Positions 8,256-15,539 of a DNA stretch of 64,000 nt are shown piece after piece. The translations under genes were made by a program, and so were the position numbers. The stretch's first letter is position 1. Each line of letters opens with the position of its first letter. The notes under the pieces were generated by a model. It was not told where the DNA came from and did not search any database. It worked only from the letters and a program-made list of their open reading frames with translations. The DNA lies in contig NZ_FNOV01000003.1 in NCBI RefSeq assembly GCF_900107135.1, forward strand, positions 186,001 through 250,000, in the 5' to 3' direction. This DNA comes from Hymenobacter psychrophilus (lineage in GTDB: Bacteria; Bacteroidota; Bacteroidia; Cytophagales; Hymenobacteraceae).

Positions 8256-9464
8256 ATGGAATACCCGTTGCCCGCGGCGGCTCGCCAGTACGTGGCTGAG
8301 CACCTGCATGCCGACCCCGCCCAACTGGCCCTGCAGGCCCGCCGCTACCCCGACCTCCCCGTTCCCGAATTGGTGCGCCAGATTCAGGCCCGCCAGAAAG
8401 CCCGCGTTAAGCTCCCCACTTGGGCGGCCAACACCGACCTGGTTTTTCCCCCTGCCCTTTCGGTCGAACAGGCTTCCTCCGACCGCACGGCCACGTTCAA
8501 AGCAGAGTTGGTACGTGGGGCTGAGCGCCTGGCCGACCTTACCGGTGGTTTCGGGGTCGATTCGGCCCATTTTGCGGCTACTGTGGGCGAGGTGCATTAC
8601 GTAGAGCGCAACGCCGCGCTGGCCGAGGTGGTGCGCTATAACCTCATCCAGCTGGGCATTGCCAACGTGCAGTGTCACGCCACCGACGCCACCCATTTCC
8701 TGCGCGACTCGGCCGATGCGTTCGACTGGATCTACCTCGACCCGGCCCGGCGCGACACGGCGGCCAAAAAGATTTTTCGCCTCCAGGACTGCGAGCCCGA
8801 CGTGTTGCGCCTGCTGCCGCTACTGCTGCGCAAGAGCCCGCGTATCCTGCTTAAAACCTCGCCCATGCTCGATATCGAGCAGGCCCTGCGGGAGCTGCGC
8901 CACGTGCGGCGGCTGTGGGTGGTAGCCGTGGATAACGAGTGCAAGGAAGTGCTCTATGAGCTGGGCGAAGAGCCCGCCATCGACCCCGAACGCTACACCG
9001 TGAACCTGCGGCGCGACGGAAGCCGGCAGGAATTCCGCTTCAACCGCGCCCGCGAAGCCCGCGCCATTGCCCGCTACGCCGAGCCTCAGCAGTTCCTGTA
9101 CGAGCCCAACGTGGCCGTGCTCAAGGCGGGGGCGTTCAAGAGCGTCGGCTCCGCATTCGAACTGCTGAAGCTGCACCAGCACAGTCACCTCTACACTTCC
9201 GACACGCTGCACCCCGATTTTCCTGGCCGCAGCTTCCGCATTCTGGCCGTGGAGAAGTACGATGCCCAGGCCGTGCGCGCCCACCTCGGCCCCGCCGTGC
9301 GCGCCCACGTCACCACCCGCAACTTCCCCGACTCGGTAGCCGAGTTCCGCCACCGCACCGGCATCCGCGAAGGCGGCGACCTCTACCTGTTCGCCACCAC
9401 CAGCCACGAAGGCAAGCTGCTGGTCTTGGTCTGCGAATCGTTGATGGCGCCGGTGCAAGGTTGA
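8256..9464 (+). CDS. Class I SAM-dependent methyltransferase with THUMP-like domain
   Basis: A 402-residue protein. It has an N-terminal helical part with 'RKARVKLPTW', then a Rossmann methyltransferase core whose SAM-binding loop is 'LADLTGGFGVDS', an acidic 'VERN' strand 2, and 'DWIYLDPARRDTAAKKIF' holding the DPAR motif near the active site. The C-terminal region ('KSVGSAFELLKLHQHSHLYTS') matches the THUMP-like domain found in Bacteroidota proteins of the PG_1098 type. THUMP association suggests an RNA substrate. It is convergent with the glycosylase gene, one base apart (9464/9466). Family is firm; the substrate RNA is unknown. Confidence 0.85.
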   Translation: MEYPLPAAARQYVAEHLHADPAQLALQARRYPDLPVPELVRQIQARQKARVKLPTWAANTDLVFPPALSVEQASSDRTATFKAELVRGAERLADLTGGFGVDSAHFAATVGEVHYVERNAALAEVVRYNLIQLGIANVQCHATDATHFLRDSADAFDWIYLDPARRDTAAKKIFRLQDCEPDVLRLLPLLLRKSPRILLKTSPMLDIEQALRELRHVRRLWVVAVDNECKEVLYELGEEPAIDPERYTVNLRRDGSRQEFRFNRAREARAIARYAEPQQFLYEPNVAVLKAGAFKSVGSAFELLKLHQHSHLYTSDTLHPDFPGRSFRILAVEKYDAQAVRAHLGPAVRAHVTTRNFPDSVAEFRHRTGIREGGDLYLFATTSHEGKLLVLVCESLMAPVQG

Positions 9465-9465
9465 A

Positions 9466-10050
9466 TCACAGGTGATGCAGTTGGAAATTCCACGGTAGGC
9501 CGGCGGCTGCGGGGCCGGCGTAGTCGAGGCCGATGCGGGGGCCGGCTATGATGCGGGCTTCGGGAATGGTTTCACCCTGATCGGCTATCCAGAGCAGGTC
9601 GCTTTGCAGATCGGTGCCGGTGAATTCGGGCGTGAGGCCCAGCGCCTGCGTGAGCATGCCCGGGCCGGCCGTGAGCCGGTTGGGTTTGATGGAGTTACCC
9701 CGGCGTTCCTGCATCACATCGAGGCCCACGAGCGGCTCAATGGCCCGAATGAGCACGGTGTCGGTTTTATCGGCTTCGTTGGTGCAGATGTTGAACAGCG
9801 TGTGGCGCTGATACACTTTGTACAGGTAGGCTTGGCCACCGGGTTCGCGCAGGGCCTGACTGGCCGAACTAAGGCGCTTGAGGTGCATCGTCAGCGAATT
9901 GTCGCCGTGGTGCGAGTACGCCTCGGTTTCGATGATGCGGCCGCCAGTAAGCTGGCCATCTAGGAGCGAGAAAACGTGCTTGCCCAGCAAGTCGCGGGCA
10001 ATTCTTGTTGGGTCGGATCGGCGGTAGAATTCGGGTGGTAGCTTACGCAT
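9466..10050 (-). CDS. DNA-3-methyladenine glycosylase (AAG/MPG family)
   Basis: A 194-residue base-excision enzyme that removes alkylated purines. 'RIARDLLGKHVF', 'GGRIIETEAYSHHGDNS' (with the catalytic Glu in 'ETEAY'), 'GGQAYLYKVYQRHTLFNI' and 'RLTAGPGMLTQALGL' are all AAG-family blocks in the right order. I chose the ATG at 10050. The frame is open upstream to 10230, but that part is made of the inverted repeat at 10083-10181 and is not coding. The stop faces the methyltransferase stop with one base between. Confidence 0.92.
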   Translation of the reverse strand: MRKLPPEFYRRSDPTRIARDLLGKHVFSLLDGQLTGGRIIETEAYSHHGDNSLTMHLKRLSSASQALREPGGQAYLYKVYQRHTLFNICTNEADKTDTVLIRAIEPLVGLDVMQERRGNSIKPNRLTAGPGMLTQALGLTPEFTGTDLQSDLLWIADQGETIPEARIIAGPRIGLDYAGPAAAGLPWNFQLHHL

Positions 10051-10082
10051 GGCGGTTGGGAGATGATGAGGTAAAGTGGAGT

Positions 10083-10181
10083 ACGTCATTCTGAGCGAAG
10101 CCGAAGAATCTCTACCGTAGTGGTAATCCTCACGACTGTAACGATACGGTAGAGATTCTTCGGTTTCGCTCAGAATGACGT
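10083..10181. repeat. REP-like inverted repeat (37-bp arms)
   Basis: Arms 10083-10119 and 10145-10181 are reverse complements with one mismatch and a 25-nt spacer. The arm motif CATTCTGAGCGAAGCCGAAG is of a kind seen as dispersed intergenic repeats in several phyla. No second copy is in this window. Confidence 0.85.
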
Positions 10182-10231
10182 TTCTTTTCTCATCTCCCAA
10201 TTCGCTGTCCTTACTTCTAACTTCCTCCACC

Positions 10232-10239
10232 TATCTTTG
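10232..10239 (+). promoter_or_regulatory. -7 box (TATCTTTG) for the riboswitch transcript
   Basis: TAnnTTTG element ending about 10 nt before the predicted start of the cobalamin aptamer, as expected for the promoter of the riboswitch leader. Confidence 0.55.
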
Positions 10240-10244
10240 CCCCG

Positions 10245-10455
10245 TAAAGGTGGCCGGACCCCAATTGGGGGGCGAGGCTGAAAAGGGAATCCGGTTGAAA
10301 GCCGGAGCTGTCCCCGCAACTGTACGCTTCACGAGTCGGCGCGTCATCACCGGCCACTGTTTCGGCAGCTGTTTTCTTTTCTTCTGACGAAGAGAAGCAA
10401 GCGGCGGAAATGGGAAGGCGACGCGCCAGGAGCAAGCCAGGAGACCTGCCTTTGC
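10245..10455 (+). ncRNA. Cobalamin riboswitch
   Basis: The aptamer is recognised from three conserved blocks in order: the GGCTGAAAAGGGAA region at about 10274-10288, AGCTGTCCCCGCAACTGTA at about 10306-10324, and the B12 box AGCCAGGAGACCTGCC at 10435-10450. Spacing fits the class. The downstream 165 nt before the receptor gene hold several GC-rich hairpins, e.g. GCGGCC-TTTC-GGGGCCGC near 10508, that could be the expression platform. It should shut off the receptor and BtuG-like genes when intracellular adenosylcobalamin is high. Confidence 0.95.
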
Positions 10456-10621
10456 GTTTCCCCATGTTCAGCGCCTGCGGAGGAAGGGCGGAGAATGAAT
10501 GCAGTAGCGGCCTTTCGGGGCCGCAGAGTACCCTTCTGTTTTCGGACTCGGCTTCGGCCGGTTGGTGCTTCCGGCGCAAACCTGATGAAGTTTTGAACTG
10601 AATTTTTCGGTCACGAAAATT

Positions 10622-12589
10622 TTGGTTCTCCAGACATATTTCGCCGGGCGGCTTGCTGCCCGACTCGCGTTGCTCGGCAGCCTCGGCCTGCTGGCTGGTG
10701 CGGTGCGGCCCGCCAAGGCCCAGGCCCCCACCGATACGCTGCGGCTCCGGCAGCTGCCCACCGTGCGGGTGGCGGGGCTGCGGCCGACGCGCTTCGCCGT
10801 GGGCAGCCGCCAGCTGGTGCTCGATTCGCTGGCCCTCAACAACTACCGCACCGGCACGCTTGCCGACGCACTGGGGGCGCGCACCGCTATTTATCTGAAG
10901 AATTACGGGCCGGGGCAGCTGTCGTCCATCTCGCTGCGGGGCACGTCTGCCCGACATACGGCTGTTCTCTGGAACGGCTTCAACATCAACCTGCCCTCGC
11001 TGGGAGAGGCCGATTTTGCGTTGCTGCCCGTTAATGGCACCACGCAAATTGAGGTGCAGCCGGGGCCGGCGGGCGCCACCTACGGCAACGGCGCAGTAGG
11101 CGGCACGGTGCAACTAAGCGCCGCCCCAACCGGCCCCGCCGACTGGGGCCGGGGCTGGCACGGCACCGTGCAGGGCGACTACGGCAGCTTCGGGCTGGGC
11201 GCGGGGCTGGCGACGGCGGGCTTCAGCAACCAGAAAATAGCGTTGCGCACCAGCTTTAATTACCGCCGCGCCGACAACGACTTTCCGTATGGCGGGCGCG
11301 ACGGCCAGGGCCAGGTGCAGCGCCAGGAAAATGCGGCGTTCCGGCAGACCAGCTTCAGCCAGGATGCCACGCTGCGGCTGGGCCAGCGCGGCGAGCTGAG
11401 CGCCGCCATATGGCTCACCGATGCCGACCGTCAGATTCAGCCCGGCCTCGGCACCAACAACACCAATGCCCTGGAGCGCGACCAGAGCCGCCGCCTCACG
11501 GCCGGCTACCGGCGCGTAAGCACCCGCAACGAGTGGGCCGTACGGACAGCCTGGTTTGAGGACGTTATCAACTACCGCGACGACCTGAGCGGCCTCAGTG
11601 AATCGACGGTGCGTACCAGCCAGGCTCAGGCCGAGCACACCTGGCGGCTGGCGCCCAACGCCTCGGTGCGGGTGGGAGCCGAGGCCCAGCACTTCGCGGC
11701 CCAGGTAGATGGCTACGGCGCGGCCCCGCGCACCGAAAACCGCTACTCGGGCTTCCTGCTGCTGCGCTACGACCCGCGGCCCCGGCTGCAGCTCTCCCTC
11801 AACCTGCGGCAGGCGGTGCTGCCGGGCCGGCAGCCGCCCCTCACCCCCACCGCCGGGGCCGAGTGGCTGGTGCTGGCCGCCGGTCGGCACGCGCTCAGCC
11901 TGAAAGGCAATGCCTCGCGCAGCTACCGCGCCCCCACCCTCAACGAGCGGTACTGGCGCCCCGGCGGCAACCCCGACCTGCTACCCGAAGAAAGTTTTGG
12001 CTACGAGGGTGGCCTGGCCCACACCTTCAAAACTACCGTCCTGACGCTGCAAACTGAGTTGACCGGCTACCAACAACTGATAGACAACTGGGTGCAATGG
12101 ACGCCGGGGGCCTCGTATTGGTCGCCGCGGAACTTGCGGCAGGTGCGGGCCCGGGGCTTGGAGGCCAGCAGCACGCTGGGCTGGCAGCCGGGCGCGTACC
12201 GCCTCATGGCCCGGGGTTCTTATGCCTTCACAAGCACCGAAAAAACCCAAGGCACGGCCGCCGACGCCGACCCGGTAGGCCGGCAACTGCCCTTTGTGCC
12301 CCGGCACACCGTTGCGCTCAGCACCGACCATGCCTGGCGGGGCTGGCAGCTGGGCAGCACGCTCACCTACACCGGTTACCGCTACACCGATGCTTCGGCC
12401 ACGGCGTTTTTGCCCGGTTACCTGCTGCTGAACGCCTCGGTGGGTCGCACGCTGGCCCTGGCTCCGGCCTGGCAGCTGCTGGTGCTGGCCCAGGGCTACA
12501 ACCTCACCAACAACGATTACCAGAACTACCGAAACCGCGCCCTGCCCGGCCGCAATGCCAGCCTCAGCTTGCGCCTGCTGTGGCGGTAG
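10622..12589 (+). CDS. TonB-dependent cobalamin receptor (BtuB-like)
   Basis: About 655 residues: a signal peptide ending near 'RPAKAQA', a plug domain ('LADALGARTAIYLKNYGPGQLSSISLRGTSARHTAVLWNGFNIN') and a 22-strand-type beta-barrel ending in an aromatic C-terminus ('LSLRLLWR'). The cobalamin riboswitch just upstream identifies the ligand class. The start is unusual. The frame is closed by a TGA at 10583 and contains no ATG or GTG before the signal peptide, so I chose the TTG at 10622; CTG 10598 and ATT 10619 are alternatives. The BtuG-like lipoprotein gene follows after 114 bp. Together they would bind and import corrinoids through the outer membrane. Confidence 0.88.
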   Translation: MVLQTYFAGRLAARLALLGSLGLLAGAVRPAKAQAPTDTLRLRQLPTVRVAGLRPTRFAVGSRQLVLDSLALNNYRTGTLADALGARTAIYLKNYGPGQLSSISLRGTSARHTAVLWNGFNINLPSLGEADFALLPVNGTTQIEVQPGPAGATYGNGAVGGTVQLSAAPTGPADWGRGWHGTVQGDYGSFGLGAGLATAGFSNQKIALRTSFNYRRADNDFPYGGRDGQGQVQRQENAAFRQTSFSQDATLRLGQRGELSAAIWLTDADRQIQPGLGTNNTNALERDQSRRLTAGYRRVSTRNEWAVRTAWFEDVINYRDDLSGLSESTVRTSQAQAEHTWRLAPNASVRVGAEAQHFAAQVDGYGAAPRTENRYSGFLLLRYDPRPRLQLSLNLRQAVLPGRQPPLTPTAGAEWLVLAAGRHALSLKGNASRSYRAPTLNERYWRPGGNPDLLPEESFGYEGGLAHTFKTTVLTLQTELTGYQQLIDNWVQWTPGASYWSPRNLRQVRARGLEASSTLGWQPGAYRLMARGSYAFTSTEKTQGTAADADPVGRQLPFVPRHTVALSTDHAWRGWQLGSTLTYTGYRYTDASATAFLPGYLLLNASVGRTLALAPAWQLLVLAQGYNLTNNDYQNYRNRALPGRNASLSLRLLWR

Positions 12590-12703
12590 CAGCAGGTGCT
12601 GCGCGTATTCGGTTGCCGGGTTTCAGGCTACTCTGCTACTCGCTGATTGCGAACCACTCAATACCAATAATTCACCAACAATCCTTACCAACCTTCTTTC
12701 CAA

Positions 12704-13783
12704 ATGAAGTCATTTTCTGCTTTTGCCAGCCTGCCGGGCCGGCTGCTGCTGGGTAGCGCCGCGGCACTTAGCCTGCTGGCCTGCGACCCCAGCAACGACC
12801 CCACTCCCGGGCCGCCGCCCGTGGTTACAAACTCCGTTTTCGTAATTAACGAAGGCAATTATGGAAGCGCCAACGCCGATATCAGCCTGTTCAGCAAGGC
12901 CAGCGGCACGGTTACCAGCAAGGCGCTGTATGCCTCGGCTAACGGCAAGGCCCTGGGCGACGTAGCCCAGAGTATGGTGGTGCGCGACAGCCTGGGCTAT
13001 ATTGTGCTCAACAACAGCAACAAGCTTGAGGTAGTGTCGCTGGCTAAATTCAGCTCCAAGGCCCGGATTGAAAACCTGAAGTTCCCGCGCTACTTCGCCG
13101 CCGCCTCGTCGGATAAGGGCTACGTGACCGAAACGGTGGCTTACGGCAGCAACGGGCAGGTATCGGTTATCGATTTGAAAAGCAACAAGGTGTTGAAGCA
13201 AATTGCCGTAGGTGTGCAGCCCGAGAAGCTGGCCGTAGTAGGCGCCCGCCTGTACGTAACCAACAACGGCAGCAACACCGTCACGGTCATCAACACCGGT
13301 ACCGATGTGGTAGAGGGCACCATTACGGTGGGCGACGGGCCCAACAGCATCGTGGCCGACCGCAACGGCCGGGTATGGGTGCTGAGCAGCGGTAAGATAG
13401 TGTACACCCCCACCACCGCTACCCGGCTCAGCAAAGGCAGCCTCTCGCAGATTGTACCTGGCCAGCTGACGGCTACAACCCGCGAAATGCCCTCGGATCA
13501 GAGCTCGCCCGGCAACCTGACTATCAATGGTAGCCTCGACCAGTTGTATTACACCTACCAGGGGGGCGTGTACACGCTGGGCCTCACGGAGGCTACGCTG
13601 CCCACTAAGCCCCTGATCAGGCGCGACTTTTATGGCCTGGGCGTCGACCCGCAGGATGGCACCATTTATGGTGGTCTGGCCTCGTTTACGGCGGACGACA
13701 AAGTGATTCGCTACCGCACTACCGGCGCGGCCATCGACTCGTTTACGGTCGGCATCGGCCCAAATGGCTTCGTGTTTTATTAA
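12704..13783 (+). CDS. Surface lipoprotein beta-propeller, YncE/DUF5074-like (BtuG-like)
   Basis: A 359-residue lipoprotein. The signal sequence ends in 'LSLLACDPSND' and the mature part is a repeated beta-propeller, seen in 'VFVINEGNYGSANADISLF', 'GQVSVIDLKSNKVLKQIAVG' and 'NTVTVINTGTDVVEGTITVG'. Length and blade pattern fit DUF5074/YncE-like proteins. In Bacteroides the BtuG proteins of this type sit next to BtuB, bind cobalamin very tightly on the cell surface and hand it to the receptor. The place directly after a riboswitch-controlled receptor makes the same role likely here. That is inference from context; the propeller fold and lipobox are directly visible. It ends before an 86-bp palindrome. 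Confidence 0.8.
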   Translation: MKSFSAFASLPGRLLLGSAAALSLLACDPSNDPTPGPPPVVTNSVFVINEGNYGSANADISLFSKASGTVTSKALYASANGKALGDVAQSMVVRDSLGYIVLNNSNKLEVVSLAKFSSKARIENLKFPRYFAAASSDKGYVTETVAYGSNGQVSVIDLKSNKVLKQIAVGVQPEKLAVVGARLYVTNNGSNTVTVINTGTDVVEGTITVGDGPNSIVADRNGRVWVLSSGKIVYTPTTATRLSKGSLSQIVPGQLTATTREMPSDQSSPGNLTINGSLDQLYYTYQGGVYTLGLTEATLPTKPLIRRDFYGLGVDPQDGTIYGGLASFTADDKVIRYRTTGAAIDSFTVGIGPNGFVFY

Positions 13784-13802
13784 GCCCTACGGGTAGCTGC
13801 TG

Positions 13803-13888
13803 GCCCCCACCAAACCCCATTCGTAAAAAGCAAGGCCCCGCACTGCAGTGCGGGGCCTTGCTTTTTACGAATGGGGTTTGGTGGGGGC
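13803..13888. terminator. 86-bp perfect palindrome, bidirectional terminator
   Basis: Positions 13803-13845 and 13846-13888 are exact reverse complements with no spacer (centre CTGCAG). The inner part has a GC-rich core bounded by A- and T-runs, so it can end transcription of both the plus-strand BtuG-like gene and the minus-strand lipoprotein at 13920. Confidence 0.9.
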
Positions 13889-13919
13889 GAACAAAAGGTA
13901 CTGCTTCTATCTTTTGCTA

Positions 13920-14189
13920 TTAGTCTGCCAGCCCGTCGCGGTTGCGGTCGTGAGTGTCGGCGGCGTTTTTATATTGTTGTTCCAGCGTAACGCCGCTGGT
14001 ATCCGGCTGCAGGCCCGAGGTAACTGAATCGGCGCCTTGGTTGTCGGGGCGCCGGGCACCGGGGTCGAGACTCTTGTTGTCGCCGAGTTCGACATTAGTG
14101 GCGCCGTTTTCGTTGCCCGTATTGCAGGCCGTCAGAAAACCGGTGAGCAGTAGGGCGGCGGCTAAGGGGCGGAGTAGGGTGATTTTCAT
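13920..14189 (-). CDS. Small lipoprotein, unknown function
   Basis: An 89-residue product with a short signal sequence ending in 'GFLTACNTGNENG' (SpII lipobox). A polar Asp/Asn/Gln-rich mature part follows, ending in 'DRNRDGLAD', which resembles an EF-hand-like calcium loop. No family recognised. It is convergent with the BtuG-like gene across the large palindrome. Confidence 0.6.
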   Translation of the reverse strand: MKITLLRPLAAALLLTGFLTACNTGNENGATNVELGDNKSLDPGARRPDNQGADSVTSGLQPDTSGVTLEQQYKNAADTHDRNRDGLAD

Positions 14190-14406
14190 GGAGTAAAGCG
14201 AATAGAGCGGGACTGGCCCAACAGAAACGGGTTACCTGTCTGTACGGCTGACCGCCCGACTGGTTTATGCGTATACTGCTTTCAGGCTCTGGCCGCACTA
14301 CGTGGCCTGTCGCGTTTTTTGCTTTACCCATCTTATGCTATTCCCTATGACCCGTTTTCATCCCGCCTCTTACCTGACCGCCTGACGAGTAACTAAGGCA
14401 ACAGCT

Positions 14407-14414
14407 TATATTTG
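14407..14414 (+). promoter_or_regulatory. -7 box (TATATTTG) for the gene at 14433
   Basis: TAnnTTTG element 18 nt before the ATG. It probably drives the small membrane protein and the overlapping AraC gene. Confidence 0.5.
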
Positions 14415-14432
14415 CCCTCTACACGATCTGCC

Positions 14433-14786
14433 ATGCCCCAACCCGCCAGCCGTTTTTCCACGTTGCAGCCATTGCTCCGGCAGTGGGCCGTGCTGGCCGG
14501 AATCAGCTTTGCATTGGCTCTGACCCTCACGCTATACTTATACGGAACCCAGGATCAGCTCTTTGGGCGGCTGTTTAGAGCATTTTTCGTATTTTTCTGG
14601 CTGATGGCTGTTACCTTTTTGGCAGCAGTTCCGTTTGTAAGTTGGGCAGCAGCCAACTGGTTTGGACCAACCTGGGCCGAAACGCCTGCCAGATCCAGGC
14701 AGCGCAAAAAGCCAGCTGCCGCCGTTTCTCGTACTCCTGCGCGTGCTGTAGCACGGCCGAAACCTTCCAACCAAAACCATCTGTGA
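14433..14786 (+). CDS. Small membrane protein coupled to AraC regulator
   Basis: A 117-residue protein with two TM helices (about 20-43 and 53-76) and a basic C-terminal tail rich in Arg, Lys, Pro and Ala ('RSRQRKKPAAAVSRT'). No family recognised. I chose the ATG at 14433; an in-frame TTG 21 nt upstream lies inside the promoter box. Its stop overlaps the GTG of the AraC gene (GTGA, 14783-14786), which indicates translational coupling and a shared transcript. A role in signalling to, or tethering of, the regulator is possible but unproved. Confidence 0.6.
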   Translation: MPQPASRFSTLQPLLRQWAVLAGISFALALTLTLYLYGTQDQLFGRLFRAFFVFFWLMAVTFLAAVPFVSWAAANWFGPTWAETPARSRQRKKPAAAVSRTPARAVARPKPSNQNHL

Positions 14787-15355
14787 AAACGCATCTGCTC
14801 CACATCAAAAATATGGTTTGCCCCCGCTGCATCGAAGCCGTGCGCAACCTTTTCGAACAGGCGGGCTACAAGCCTACCGATGTCACGCTCGGCCAGGTTC
14901 AGCTGGATGAAAACACTCCTGCTGACCTCACTACCGTGGCGCCACTATTGCGCGAGGCTGGTTTCGACGTGATTATGGGGCGAGCTGACCAGCTGACTGA
15001 ACAGATTAAAACGGCCCTCGTGGAATACTTGGAGCACCTGCGTACCGCGCGAATGCCCCTGACCACCTCGGCCTTTCTCACCGACCGTTTCGCAGCTACC
15101 TACTCGCACTTGAGCAAGGTGTTTTCGCGCACCGCCAACCTCACCATCGAGAAGTATCTCATTCGGATGAAGATTGAGCGAGTAAAGGAAATGTTGAGCT
15201 ACAACGAGATGACGCTGAGCGAAATAGCCGAGAAAATGCGCTACAGTTCGGGCCAGCACCTGAGCAACCAGTTTCGCCAGGTTACTGGTCGCTCGGTTAG
15301 CGAATTTCGCCGCGACCTGCTGCCACGCCGCCTCTCGCTCGACCAGTTGGCTTAG
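14783..15355 (+). CDS. AraC-type regulator with N-terminal CxxC metal-binding-like domain
   Basis: 190 residues from a GTG at 14783. The first 70 residues look like a heavy-metal-associated (HMA) fold: 'KNMVCPRCIEAVRNLF' supplies an MxCxxC motif (Cys13, Cys16), then 'VTLGQVQL' as a strand and a second helix/strand pair. The C-terminal 100 residues carry two helix-turn-helix units ('FAATYSHLSKVFSRTANLTIEKYLI' region and 'LSEIAEKMRYSSGQHLSNQFRQVTG') of the AraC family. This predicts a cytoplasmic one-component sensor of a soft metal such as Cu(I). It is coupled to the membrane protein upstream and followed, after a terminator, by a Met/His-rich outer-membrane protein, the likely target. I chose GTG because upstream sequence is the other gene's frame. 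Confidence 0.82.
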   Translation: MKTHLLHIKNMVCPRCIEAVRNLFEQAGYKPTDVTLGQVQLDENTPADLTTVAPLLREAGFDVIMGRADQLTEQIKTALVEYLEHLRTARMPLTTSAFLTDRFAATYSHLSKVFSRTANLTIEKYLIRMKIERVKEMLSYNEMTLSEIAEKMRYSSGQHLSNQFRQVTGRSVSEFRRDLLPRRLSLDQLA

Positions 15356-15373
15356 ATTGCTAAGTCAGTACAT

Positions 15374-15428
15374 AAAAGCCGAAGCCGCTCTGCTAACCTT
15401 TCCGGGTAGTTGTGCGGCTTCGGCTTTT
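15374..15428 (+). terminator. Terminator after the AraC gene
   Basis: Perfect 15-bp arms 15374-15388 and 15414-15428, ending in TTTT, 19 bp after the AraC stop. Confidence 0.85.
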
Positions 15429-15539
15429 CTGGACTGACTGCCTAATTACGTACGCATCAGGCCCGGTTCGTATGTAACCCAAAGCCCTGCCAATCGGTCT
15501 TTAGCCTATCCATTCAACTGCTTTACCAACTGACCGACT

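Noticed and set aside
10050..10230. N-terminal extension of the DNA glycosylase
   Set aside because: The in-frame sequence consists of the inverted repeat and lacks conserved residues; the fold begins at the ATG at 10050.
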